Positions 14,798-22,961 of a stretch of DNA of 51,730 nt are shown here, piece after piece; position 1 is the first letter of the stretch, and each line of letters opens with the position of its first letter. The translations under genes and the position numbers were made by a program. The notes under the pieces are model-generated. The model was not told the origin of the DNA, made no database searches, and was given only the letters and a program-made list of their open reading frames with translations. Source of the stretch: an uncultured Mediterraneibacter sp. (GTDB lineage Bacteria; Bacillota; Clostridia; Lachnospirales; Lachnospiraceae); NCBI GenBank assembly GCA_944381935.1, contig CALWMN010000019.1, positions 1-51,730 on the forward strand, read 5' to 3'.

Positions 14798-14858
14798 TAT
14801 ATAGGCGTATTATAGCCTATATAATTTATTAAAATATAGCATAACCGCCTATATAATT
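14798..14858. promoter_or_regulatory. Divergent promoter region with repeated TATATAGGC operators
   Basis: TATATAGGC (14798-14806) faces GCCTATATA (14815-14823) across 8 nt, a perfect 9-bp dyad. The string GCCTATATAATT occurs at 14815-14826 and again at 14847-14858, 32 bp apart (three helical turns). The second copy includes TATAAT (14852-14857), the likely -10 of the XRE gene. The XRE protein at 14893 is the obvious candidate ligand. Confidence 0.65.
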
Positions 14859-14892
14859 CAATATAACATGAAGTGTAGAGGCGGCGGTGAAT

Positions 14893-15225
14893 ATGGATTA
14901 TTATGCGATCGGACAGAGAATACGTAAATTCAGAAAGATCAATGCCCTGTCCCAGGAAGCTCTTGCAGAAAAAACAGGGATTTCAACCACTCACATGAGC
15001 CACATTGAAACCGGGAACACGAAATTAAGCCTGGCTGTGCTTGTGAGGATTTCCCTTGAACTGGGAGTGGGCACGGATGATCTTCTTTTTGCCCAGGTCC
15101 CTGTCAGCAAAAATACTCTGATGGATAAAACAGTTGAATTATTGGAAAATTGCAGTCCGCAGGAGCTTACAATCATCCTGGATATTGTAAAAGCTGCAAA
15201 GATCAGCCTGTCTAAAAACCTGTAA
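14893..15225 (+). CDS. XRE-family transcriptional regulator
   Basis: A protein of about 110 residues. Residues 5-65 are a helix-turn-helix of the XRE type (RIRKFRKINALSQEALAEKT and ISTTHMSHIETGNTKLSLAV). The C terminus is a short helical segment. GTG 14887 and ATG 14893 are both possible; AGAGGCGG is placed better for 14893. It is divergent from the zinc-ribbon membrane gene, and the repeated dyads between them suggest that it regulates both genes. Confidence 0.85.
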   Translation: MDYYAIGQRIRKFRKINALSQEALAEKTGISTTHMSHIETGNTKLSLAVLVRISLELGVGTDDLLFAQVPVSKNTLMDKTVELLENCSPQELTIILDIVKAAKISLSKNL

Positions 15226-15282
15226 TCCCTTTAAAGCAAAGCGTGTGGAAAGCCTGTGCAGCGCAGCCGGGATGATATCCGC

Positions 15283-15311
15283 TTGTCATGTTCCGGTATT
15301 CAACGTATACT
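15283..15311 (+). promoter_or_regulatory. Promoter of the DUF975 gene
   Basis: TTGTCA (15283-15288), a 17-nt spacer and TATACT (15306-15311), followed at once by GTATGTA. The TATACTGTA string is shared with the blaI promoter. Confidence 0.6.
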
Positions 15312-15373
15312 GTATGTATTAAGTGAGAAGGAGAACGCGGCGGGACGGGAGCGTGCGCCGCATACAAAAGAGG

Positions 15374-17332
15374 ATGGAGACAAGAAAGCAAATGAAACGC
15401 CTGGGAAGGCGTTCTCTGAAAAAGCACTATGTGATATTTGCCGCGGCATGCCTGACAGCGGCATTTTTATCTTCGGAGTTCAGAAGCTCCCTGAACTTCT
15501 CATCGGCACAGTTGTCCCAGCAGCCAGAAGACGAGGTGGAAAGCACGCTGAACGCGGATGGCACTTACACCGTAGAGACGCGGCTGAGCAGCATCAGATG
15601 GGAGGATGCGCTCAGGGTGATCGCGGAGGATGATGCGCAGGCGGGACAGGAAATGGCTGACGAGATCAAAGAAAATGCGATCCAACGCTCAGAAGAGGGA
15701 AATCCCATGTTTGGACGCACAAGAGGCGTGCTCTCAGACGTCGTAAATCAGATCAGCTCCGGTTCGATTATCGTGACAGCCGTCACTGCCATTGGTTCGA
15801 TCACGGGTTCAGAAAATTTCGGGATACTGATACTTATCCTGCTTGGAGCGGCGGGGCTTTTTCTGTTCTGGTTCCTGGTTCAGAATACCTTTCCTGTCGT
15901 GATCCGGAGAGTGTTCCTGGAGGGGATGATCTATGACCGGGTCACGATGCAGAGATTTGTATTCCTGCTGCGGGTCAAGAAGTGGCTCAGGGCATCATGG
16001 ATCATGTTCGTGAAATATATCTTCTATTCCCTCTGGTGCATTACCGTAGTCGGCATTGTGGTGAAGCGGTACTCCTATTATCTGGTTCCGTATATTGCAG
16101 CGGAGAACCCGGATATGAAGGCGAGGCAGGCGGTCACGCTGTCCCGGAAGATGATGAAGGGGCATAAATGGCAGTGCTTTGTGTTTGAGCTTTCCTTCAT
16201 CGGGTGGGAGATCCTTGGAGCGCTCACAATGGGAATTTTTAATATTTTTTATACCAATCCTTACAAGATGGCGGCTTTTACCAGATATTATGCCGGGCTG
16301 AGAGCCGAGGCGGTCAGGAACCAGATTCCGGGAGCAGAGCTGCTGTATGACACCTACCTCTATGAAAAGGCAGATCCCGACCTGATTTCTGAAAGATATG
16401 CAGATATCATCAGGGTGATGGAAGAGCCGGAATGTGAGGCTGGGAAGCTTGCGGGATGGCGAGGGGTCCTGGCCCGCAATTTCGGGATCCTTCTTTTCCG
16501 GCGAGAACAGGAAAGGCAGTTTGAAAAGCAGCAGGCTGAGTTTGTGCGCATCCAGGCGATGATTGACGACGTCCAGGGGGAGGCTTATCCGGTCAGGCTT
16601 TATCCGATCCCGGAGGAGGAGAGGAGAAAGCTGGTCCAGTCGCTGAACTATATGCGGCACTATTCGGTCTGGTCGCTGATCGCCATCTTTCTTAGCATGT
16701 CCTTTTTCGGCTGGCTCTGGGAGGTTGGGATGCATCTGGTATCTTACGGTGAATTTGTCAACCGGGGAGCGCTGCACGGGCCGTGGCTGCCCATTTACGG
16801 ATCCGGGTCAGTCCTCATGCTGACGCTCCTGAACCGTTTTCGGAAGAATCCGGCCCTGGAATTTACGGCGACGGTCATCCTCTGCGGCTTTCTGGAGTAC
16901 ATGACATCCCTCGTGATGGAAATTATGACAGGCGGCATGAAATGGTGGGATTACAGCGGGTATTTCCTCAATCTGAACGGCAGGATCTGTGCGGAAGGAC
17001 TGCTCGTGTTCGGGATAGGAGGGCTGGCGATCGTCTATGTCATTGCCCCGGTGATCGATATTTTGATAGGCGGATTGAGGGAAAAGAACGTGGCGGCAGT
17101 ATGTTCCCTGCTGATGGTGGTCTTTGCCGCGGATGTATTCTATTCTCAGATTCATCCGAATGAGGGGAAAGGAGTCACGGATATAGAGGCGAAAAGACAT
17201 CATCTTGACATTTCATATTCCGGGCAATATAATAATCTTACAAATGTAAGATTTATAGGAGCAGGAAATGAAAAAGAAGAGGATCTTGATGGCAGCAGCC
17301 CTGGGGCTTCTGCTGTGCGGGTGCAGTCCTGA
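15374..17332 (+). CDS. DUF975 / CmpB-like (PF06541-type) fused membrane protein
   Basis: About 652 residues in two membrane modules. The N-terminal part is DUF975-like, with a first helix after LKKHYVIFAAACLTAAFLSS and four or five more, including NFGILILILLGAAGLFLFWF. The C-terminal ~230 residues (from HYSVWSLIAIFLSMSFFGWL) resemble the putative ABC-transporter permease family ABC_trans_CmpB. The substrate is unknown. ATG 15374 begins METRKQMKRLGRRSLKKHY, the usual DUF975 opening, although its ribosome binding site is weak; GTG 15323 and ATG 15392 are alternatives. The last ~45 residues are hydrophilic and run through the next gene's promoter and 65 nt into its coding sequence, which suggests loss of an earlier stop codon. 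Confidence 0.75.
   Translation: METRKQMKRLGRRSLKKHYVIFAAACLTAAFLSSEFRSSLNFSSAQLSQQPEDEVESTLNADGTYTVETRLSSIRWEDALRVIAEDDAQAGQEMADEIKENAIQRSEEGNPMFGRTRGVLSDVVNQISSGSIIVTAVTAIGSITGSENFGILILILLGAAGLFLFWFLVQNTFPVVIRRVFLEGMIYDRVTMQRFVFLLRVKKWLRASWIMFVKYIFYSLWCITVVGIVVKRYSYYLVPYIAAENPDMKARQAVTLSRKMMKGHKWQCFVFELSFIGWEILGALTMGIFNIFYTNPYKMAAFTRYYAGLRAEAVRNQIPGAELLYDTYLYEKADPDLISERYADIIRVMEEPECEAGKLAGWRGVLARNFGILLFRREQERQFEKQQAEFVRIQAMIDDVQGEAYPVRLYPIPEEERRKLVQSLNYMRHYSVWSLIAIFLSMSFFGWLWEVGMHLVSYGEFVNRGALHGPWLPIYGSGSVLMLTLLNRFRKNPALEFTATVILCGFLEYMTSLVMEIMTGGMKWWDYSGYFLNLNGRICAEGLLVFGIGGLAIVYVIAPVIDILIGGLREKNVAAVCSLLMVVFAADVFYSQIHPNEGKGVTDIEAKRHHLDISYSGQYNNLTNVRFIGAGNEKEEDLDGSSPGASAVRVQS
17205..17250 (+). 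promoter_or_regulatory. Consensus promoter with BlaI-type operator for the lipoprotein gene
   Basis: TTGACA (17205-17210), exactly 17 nt, TATAAT (17228-17233): a perfect consensus promoter lying inside the 3' end of the preceding gene. Just after the -10, CTTACAAATGTAAG (17237-17250) is a perfect 6+2+6 palindrome containing TTACA-AA-TGTAA, the BlaI/MecI recognition pattern. A strong promoter held by a repressor at the start site fits inducible expression. Confidence 0.75.
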
Positions 17333-18422
17333 TACGGACTCCTCCGGCGGGGCCGGCACCCTTTCGGAGTCAGAGCAGCTTGCCCGAGGATACATTGAAA
17401 TTTACGCAGAAGCAAGGAAGGCGGGCACACTTGGCAGCCTGGATACGATAGAGGATATCGTGGACGCCCTGGGAGAAGCCGGATATCCGGCTGTAGATAC
17501 GGAGAACCAGGTCAATATGGTCCGCCCGGAGGTGATCCGTGGATTTTATGATTCTGTGGAGGAAGGCGAGGCGGCAGAGACCTCGCTTTTCCTGGTGACA
17601 GATGACGGAGGCTTCGTCCGGTACGATCTGACGTCGGAGGACGGGACGGTCCATGTGGAGAGGAGCAGGCTTGGATGGGAGGATGGAAAACCCGGGGCGG
17701 AGAAAGTGGACTCCTATGAGGCGCATACATGGAAAATGGATGAGGAGAGCGGATATCTCTATGTCGAAAAGGCACAGCCTGCAGGGTACGACGGCTCGAT
17801 CGGATATACGGCGGTCCGGGTCGAGCCTCTTGACGGGGAGCTGCGGGAACTGAACCGGAAATATATCCTTCCCGTGGGATACAGGCATACCAACCTGTTC
17901 CTGACAGACTGGGAGGAATCGGATTATGGGGAAATTGATTTCTATGATCTGTTTGAGGAATTTTATGAGGAGGAGTACGACAAGAGTATCCCATATGCGT
18001 CGGATTTTGAAAAGAGGACATACGAAGTCCCTGCAAGGGTATTTGAGGCGGCGGTTACAAGGCATTTTCAGATTGATACGGACACGCTGCGGGCTCACGC
18101 AGATTATGACAGCGATACGTCCGCTTATCTGTATGTTACCCGATGCCGCGAGGACTGGGGGCATCCCTGCTTTGTCACGCCGGAGGTCAGAGGGTATGAA
18201 GAGCTGGAGGACGGGGCTTTAAAGCTTAAGGTGTGTTCCGTGTCACAGCAGGATAATCCTGCCCACACATTCTCCCACGAGGTTGTCGTGCGGACGTTTC
18301 CGGGCGGGGAGTATCAGTATGTGTCAAACCGGGTTCTTCCGGCGGACCATGAGCTGGATATGGACTGGTATGCAGAGAGGATGACAGAGCAGGAGTGGGA
18401 GGAGCAGTACGGCGGTGAGTGA
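17268..18422 (+). CDS. Lipoprotein of unknown function, probable BlaI-regulon member
   Basis: A 384-residue exported lipoprotein. The signal peptide MKKKRILMAAALGLLLCGC has a lipobox LLCGC, with the lipidated Cys at about residue 19. The mature part is acidic, with many Asp, Glu and Tyr residues, and shows no catalytic motif I recognise. It resembles uncharacterised Lachnospiraceae lipoproteins. ATG 17268 follows AGGAGCAGG at good spacing. It overlaps the end of the DUF975 gene but has its own consensus promoter and a BlaI-type operator, so it is likely induced by wall stress through BlaR1-BlaI. Confidence 0.75.
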   Translation: MKKKRILMAAALGLLLCGCSPDTDSSGGAGTLSESEQLARGYIEIYAEARKAGTLGSLDTIEDIVDALGEAGYPAVDTENQVNMVRPEVIRGFYDSVEEGEAAETSLFLVTDDGGFVRYDLTSEDGTVHVERSRLGWEDGKPGAEKVDSYEAHTWKMDEESGYLYVEKAQPAGYDGSIGYTAVRVEPLDGELRELNRKYILPVGYRHTNLFLTDWEESDYGEIDFYDLFEEFYEEEYDKSIPYASDFEKRTYEVPARVFEAAVTRHFQIDTDTLRAHADYDSDTSAYLYVTRCREDWGHPCFVTPEVRGYEELEDGALKLKVCSVSQQDNPAHTFSHEVVVRTFPGGEYQYVSNRVLPADHELDMDWYAERMTEQEWEEQYGGE

Positions 18423-18466
18423 GGAGCGCAGGGGATAAAGGAAATCAGATAAATAACAGGAAGTGT

Positions 18467-18495
18467 TTGACTCTGACAGATCATGGGCGTATTAT
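18467..18495 (+). promoter_or_regulatory. Promoter of the malic enzyme gene
   Basis: TTGACT (18467-18472), a 17-nt spacer and TATTAT (18490-18495). It is followed by an 80-nt leader with no clear structure. Confidence 0.65.
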
Positions 18496-18577
18496 AGGTG
18501 TGTACGCAAAAATGTACCTGCGTAGTGCAGAACCAATTATAAATGAGATCTTTTCAAGAAGGAGGAGCAAAAAGACG

Positions 18578-19750
18578 ATGGATTACGGAAAAGAATCTTT
18601 AAAAATGCATTATGATCTAAAGGGTAAAATTGAAATTGCCGCCAGGGCGGCGGTAGATTCCAAGGAGGCGTTAAGCCTTGCCTATACACCGGGAGTTGCG
18701 GCCCCATGCCTGGAGATACAGAAGGACATTTCCAAAAGCTTTGACCTGACAAGACGCTGGAATACAGTGGCAGTTATCACAGACGGCACAGCGGTGCTGG
18801 GACTCGGAGATATCGGACCGGAGGCGGGCATGCCGGTTATGGAAGGGAAATGTGTGCTGTTTAAAGCCTTTGGTGATGTGGATGCGATTCCGCTCTGCGT
18901 GCGCTCAAAAGATGTGGATGAGATCGTGAAAGCGGTAAGCCTGTTCGCAGGAAGCTTCGGCGGGATCAATCTGGAGGATATTTCGGCGCCTAGGTGTTTC
19001 GAGATTGAGAAGAGACTGAAGGAGTGCTGCGATATTCCGATCTTCCACGATGACCAGCACGGTACGGCAGTCATCACTCTGGCAGGCCTGATCAATGCGC
19101 TGAAGCTGGTAGGGAAGAAGATCGAGGATGTGAAGATTGTAACATCCGGCGCCGGAGCGGCAGGAATCGCGATCATCCGGCTCCTGATGTCCATGGGACT
19201 GAAAAATGTGATCATGACCGACCGCAAGGGCGCCATCTATGAGGGAAGAGAGGGGCTCAACCCGATCAAGGAAGAGATGGCGAAGATCACGAACTTCAGC
19301 CACGAAAAGGGGACGCTGGAAGAAGTGATCAAAGGCGCAGACGTATTCATCGGGGTTTCCGCTCCGGGCACTCTGACAGGCGACATGGTCCGCACGATGG
19401 CGGATAAGCCGATTATCTTCGCATGTGCCAACCCGACGCCGGAGATCTTCCCCGACGAGGCGAAAGCGGCAGGCGCAGCGGTTGTGTCTACGGGGCGGTC
19501 GGACTATCCGAACCAGGTGAACAACGTACTGTGCTTTCCCGGTATCTTCCGCGGCGCCCTGGATGTGCGCGCGTCCGAAATCAACGATGAGATGAAAGTT
19601 GCCGCAGCTTATGCTATCGCAGGCCTGGTAAGCGAGGAAGAGCTGAACGCGGATTATATTCTGCCGGCGGCATTTGACCCGCGCGTAAAAGATGCAGTGG
19701 CAAAGGCAACTGCCGAAGCGGCAGTCAAGAGCGGCGTGGCAAGAATCTAG
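18578..19750 (+). CDS. NAD(P)-dependent malic enzyme
   Basis: Oxidative decarboxylation of malate to pyruvate in the cytosol. The 390-residue protein has the short bacterial form without a phosphotransacetylase-like domain. Visible motifs are AYTPGVAAPCLEIQ at the substrate site, FHDDQHGTAVITLAGLINAL for metal/malate binding, the nucleotide-binding loop VTSGAGAAGIAII and FACANPTPEI. I choose ATG 18578, preceded by AAGGAGGAG. The longer frame from 18419 includes promoter sequence and should not be used. It is a single gene with its own promoter. Confidence 0.93.
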   Translation: MDYGKESLKMHYDLKGKIEIAARAAVDSKEALSLAYTPGVAAPCLEIQKDISKSFDLTRRWNTVAVITDGTAVLGLGDIGPEAGMPVMEGKCVLFKAFGDVDAIPLCVRSKDVDEIVKAVSLFAGSFGGINLEDISAPRCFEIEKRLKECCDIPIFHDDQHGTAVITLAGLINALKLVGKKIEDVKIVTSGAGAAGIAIIRLLMSMGLKNVIMTDRKGAIYEGREGLNPIKEEMAKITNFSHEKGTLEEVIKGADVFIGVSAPGTLTGDMVRTMADKPIIFACANPTPEIFPDEAKAAGAAVVSTGRSDYPNQVNNVLCFPGIFRGALDVRASEINDEMKVAAAYAIAGLVSEEELNADYILPAAFDPRVKDAVAKATAEAAVKSGVARI

Positions 19751-19823
19751 CTGCTTTGGTCCGCCGAAGATGCAGGCTGCCGGCCAAAAGACGGTTGGAA
19801 ATACAGACAGTGAGGATTTCAAC

Positions 19824-20723
19824 ATGAACCGCAGATTTTTCAATTCGCTGCTTCTCGCTTTGACAGCCTTCATATGGGGCAGCGCGTTTGTTGCACAGAG
19901 TGTCGGGATGGACTATCTTGGACCATTCACATTTAATTCTATTAGAAGCTTAATGGGCGGAATTGTACTTCTGCCCGTTATTTTCATTCTGCGAAAAAAT
20001 ACGGCAGGAGAAAAGACGGCAGAAAGATATGGGAAGGGCGGCAGGAAAACGCTTCTGGCAGGCGGGATATGCTGCGGGGCGGCGCTTGCGGCGGCAAGCT
20101 CCCTCCAGCAGATCGGACTGATGTATACAAGCGCGGGAAAGGCAGGATTCATAACGGCGCTCTACATTTTGATCGTGCCGGTTATGGGACTGTTCCTGGG
20201 AAGGCGCGCGGGCGCGAAAGTGTGGATCGGTGCGGCCCTTGCGGCGGCAGGAATGTATTTTCTCTGTATCACAGAGGGATTCTCTGTGTCCAGGGGGGAT
20301 TTCCTGGTTTTTCTGTGCGCGGCCATCTTCTCCGTACACATTCTGGTGATCGACTATTTTTCGCCAAGAGTGGACGGCGTATGCCTCTCCTGCATCCAGT
20401 TCTTTGTCTGCGGCGTCCTCTGTGCCGTTCCCATGCTTATTCTGGAGCGGCCGGATCTGCGGGCAGTCCTGTCCGCATGGCAGCCTCTTGCATACGCAGG
20501 GGTCTTATCCTGCGGGGTCGCCTATACCCTTCAGATTGTCGCACAGAAAAACACGGACCCGACAGTGGCATCTCTGATCCTGAGCCTGGAGTCCGTCTTT
20601 TCTGTACTCACAGGCTGGGTGGTATTAGGAGAGCGCCTGTCGGGCAGGGAGCTGTTCGGCTGTGTATTGATGTTTGCCGCGGTGATCCTGGCGCAGATTC
20701 CAAAGCGCAGGATCAGCGCATAA
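19824..20723 (+). CDS. EamA/DMT-superfamily transporter
   Basis: A 299-residue integral membrane protein with ten predicted helices in two EamA repeats. Repeat 1 starts LLLALTAFIWGSAFVAQSVG and has the conserved SSLQQIGLMYTSAGKAGFIT. Repeat 2 ends SLILSLESVFSVLTGWVVLG-ERLS. Such proteins export amino acids or other small metabolites; the substrate is not predictable. ATG 19824 starts right before the first helix. The extended frame from 19692 overlaps the malic enzyme gene. The 3' end overlaps the convergent HAD gene by 11 nt. Confidence 0.85.
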   Translation: MNRRFFNSLLLALTAFIWGSAFVAQSVGMDYLGPFTFNSIRSLMGGIVLLPVIFILRKNTAGEKTAERYGKGGRKTLLAGGICCGAALAAASSLQQIGLMYTSAGKAGFITALYILIVPVMGLFLGRRAGAKVWIGAALAAAGMYFLCITEGFSVSRGDFLVFLCAAIFSVHILVIDYFSPRVDGVCLSCIQFFVCGVLCAVPMLILERPDLRAVLSAWQPLAYAGVLSCGVAYTLQIVAQKNTDPTVASLILSLESVFSVLTGWVVLGERLSGRELFGCVLMFAAVILAQIPKRRISA

Positions 20724-21522
20724 AGAGGTCAATGACATGGAGCACGCCGTCTTCATCATTGGAACGGGTAATGAAGTCAGCGGCATCCTTGACGGCAGGC
20801 TGGGCGTTCGCCATTGCCACGCCAAGACCGGCATATTCGATCATGGTAACGTCATTATACCCATCCCCGCAGCAGATCATCTGGTCTGCCGTAAGCCGCA
20901 GCGTGTCCAGCAGCTTCTTAAGCGAATAAGCCTTGTCTATATTCTGCGGCATAATTTCAAGGAAATAAGGCTCTGATTTGTATATGTTGAGCAGACCGTG
21001 ATACTGCTCCTTCAGCCGTTCCATCAGGACGTCCAGCACATCCGGCTCCCCGGGCACAAGCAGCTTGTTTACAGGGAAAGTCAGGACAGAGGGGAAGTTG
21101 TGGACTGTCCGGACGGGCATCCGGTTAATGGCGGATTCTTTTTCGGTATACTGGTTTGGCGCGATCCCGGAAAGAATGTCGGTGTCAGTATATGTGATGA
21201 TATCGACGCCGGGAAAGGAGCGGACCGTCTCGAAGACCGGGCGGATAAGCTCTGCGGGCAGGGCGCGGTCATAGATGATCTTCCCGGTGGAACACTGGGT
21301 GATGCGAGCCCCGTTAAAGGAGAGCATGTATCCGCCGTACAGGTCCATATTGAGATGCCTGGCAAGAGGAACCACGCCGTTGATCGGACGGCCGCTGGCA
21401 AGGACGACAATGGCGCCTGCCTCCTGTATTTCAATGAGGGCCTTTCTTGTAGGCTCTGTTATTTCCTTCTGTGAATTAGTCAAAGTTCCGTCCAGATCAA
21501 GGACAAGTATCTGATATTTCAT
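20713..21522 (-). CDS. Cof-type HAD-IIB family phosphatase
   Basis: A 269-residue hydrolase. Motif I is LVLDLDGTLTNS near the N terminus with the nucleophile Asp, motif II is VVLASGRP, and motif IV is CCGDGYNDVTMIEYAG. A IIB cap domain occupies the middle. Family members dephosphorylate sugar phosphates, FMN or pyridoxal phosphate; the substrate here is unknown. It is upstream of EamA in convergent orientation and 19 nt downstream of murF on the same strand. Confidence 0.9.
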   Translation of the reverse strand: MKYQILVLDLDGTLTNSQKEITEPTRKALIEIQEAGAIVVLASGRPINGVVPLARHLNMDLYGGYMLSFNGARITQCSTGKIIYDRALPAELIRPVFETVRSFPGVDIITYTDTDILSGIAPNQYTEKESAINRMPVRTVHNFPSVLTFPVNKLLVPGEPDVLDVLMERLKEQYHGLLNIYKSEPYFLEIMPQNIDKAYSLKKLLDTLRLTADQMICCGDGYNDVTMIEYAGLGVAMANAQPAVKDAADFITRSNDEDGVLHVIDLFMR

Positions 21523-21541
21523 GCTATGCCTCCAGCCTGAG

Positions 21542-22933
21542 TCATTCCTGCAGTTCTTCTACAATTTCGGAAAATCCCATCCCATGTGACGCTTTCACAA
21601 GAATGGTATCGCCCGTTTTCAATACCTGGTCCATCTCCGCAAAGAAAGCGTCCTTTGTCTGATAATGGAAGAGCGCTGCTGCGTGAGAGCCTTTCCCGGA
21701 AAGAGCGGCGTTGGCAGCTTCGGCTCCCCGCATGATTTCGGCAGAGATCCCGCCTATGCAGACCAGTACATCGATCCCTTTCTTGACGGCATAGGTGCCG
21801 ATATCATAATGCATCCTTTTATATTCTGCGCCGAGTTCAAACATATCGCCCAGGACTGCGACGGTCCGGGTATCCGCCTTTGCAAGCACGTCGAGTGAAG
21901 CCTGCATGGAAGCCGGGTTGGCATTGTAGCAGTCGTCCAGGATGCAGAACCGGTCTGTCCGGATGAGATGGTTCCTTCCGGCTATGGGGACGAGAGCTTC
22001 TATGCCGCGCCGGATCTCGTCCGGCGTCATGCCAAATTCGATCCCGACGGCGACCCCGGCAAGTGCATTATAGACCATGTGGCCTCCCGGAATCGGGATG
22101 TGTGCATGGAATACCCCGGAGGGTGTGGCGAAGTCCGCGTCGGTTCCCGCCAACCCCAGATTTTCGATCCGTTCTGCATGGAAAGGGCAGGAGGGATCAA
22201 GCCCGAAATAAACCGGGCGGAGACCGTTGGAGGGCGTGTAGGCGCGGAGCTTGTCATCGTCTCCGTTCAGGATGATACTTCCGTCCGGGTTCATATAGCC
22301 GATCATCTCGGCCTTTGCTTTGAGGATGCCGTCGCGGGAGCCGAGGCTCTCGATATGGGCGACTCCGATGTTCGTGATGACGCACACATCGGGGCGGGCA
22401 ACTTTGGCAAGCCTTGACATTTCGCCGAAATCACTGATCCCCATTTCCAGGACTGCGATCTCATGTTCTTCGCGGAGGCGGAAGACGGTGAGCGGAAGTC
22501 CGATCTCATTGTTGAAGTTCCCCTCTGTTTTCAGGACATGATATTTCTGTCCGAGGACAGAGGCGATCATTTCCTTAGTGCTTGTCTTTCCTACGCTTCC
22601 CGAGATGCCGACGACTTTGATGTCGAGAGAGCGCCGGTAGTGCTCTGCGATATCCTTTAGGGCGCGCTCGCAGGAACCCACCCGGATGTAAGGGTAAGGG
22701 ACGTCCCCCAAATCCTGCTCAGATACCGCACAGAGAGCGCCGTTTTCCATGACCTGGGGTATGAAGCTGTGCCCGTCTACGCGCGCGCCTTTGATCGCCA
22801 CGAACAGATTGTCTTTCTGGATTTTCCGGCTGTCGATGGCCACGCCGGACACTTCCCGGCAGGACAGGACAGTGTCACCGTGATATGTTCCGCCGCAGGC
22901 GGCGGCTATTTTCTCTAAAGACATATTTTTCAT
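21542..22933 (-). CDS. murF: UDP-N-acetylmuramoyl-tripeptide--D-alanyl-D-alanine ligase
   Basis: Adds D-Ala-D-Ala to the UDP-MurNAc-tripeptide, the last cytosolic step of the peptidoglycan precursor. The 463-residue protein is full length for MurF. Visible are the N-terminal substrate domain (VAIDSRKIQKDNLFVAIKGA), the ATP loop GISGSVGKTSTKEM (about 109-122), EMGISDFGEMSRL, and ILDDCYNANPASMQASL of the C-terminal domain. It lies 28 nt downstream of ddl, the enzyme that makes its D-Ala-D-Ala substrate, so the two steps are genetically paired. Confidence 0.95.
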   Translation of the reverse strand: MKNMSLEKIAAACGGTYHGDTVLSCREVSGVAIDSRKIQKDNLFVAIKGARVDGHSFIPQVMENGALCAVSEQDLGDVPYPYIRVGSCERALKDIAEHYRRSLDIKVVGISGSVGKTSTKEMIASVLGQKYHVLKTEGNFNNEIGLPLTVFRLREEHEIAVLEMGISDFGEMSRLAKVARPDVCVITNIGVAHIESLGSRDGILKAKAEMIGYMNPDGSIILNGDDDKLRAYTPSNGLRPVYFGLDPSCPFHAERIENLGLAGTDADFATPSGVFHAHIPIPGGHMVYNALAGVAVGIEFGMTPDEIRRGIEALVPIAGRNHLIRTDRFCILDDCYNANPASMQASLDVLAKADTRTVAVLGDMFELGAEYKRMHYDIGTYAVKKGIDVLVCIGGISAEIMRGAEAANAALSGKGSHAAALFHYQTKDAFFAEMDQVLKTGDTILVKASHGMGFSEIVEELQE

Positions 22934-22961
22934 GAGAAATGGATTCCTTTCCTGTAGTGCA

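Noticed and set aside
18419-18577. N-terminal extension of the malic enzyme
   Set aside because: It contains the promoter and the true ribosome binding site; homology begins at 18578.
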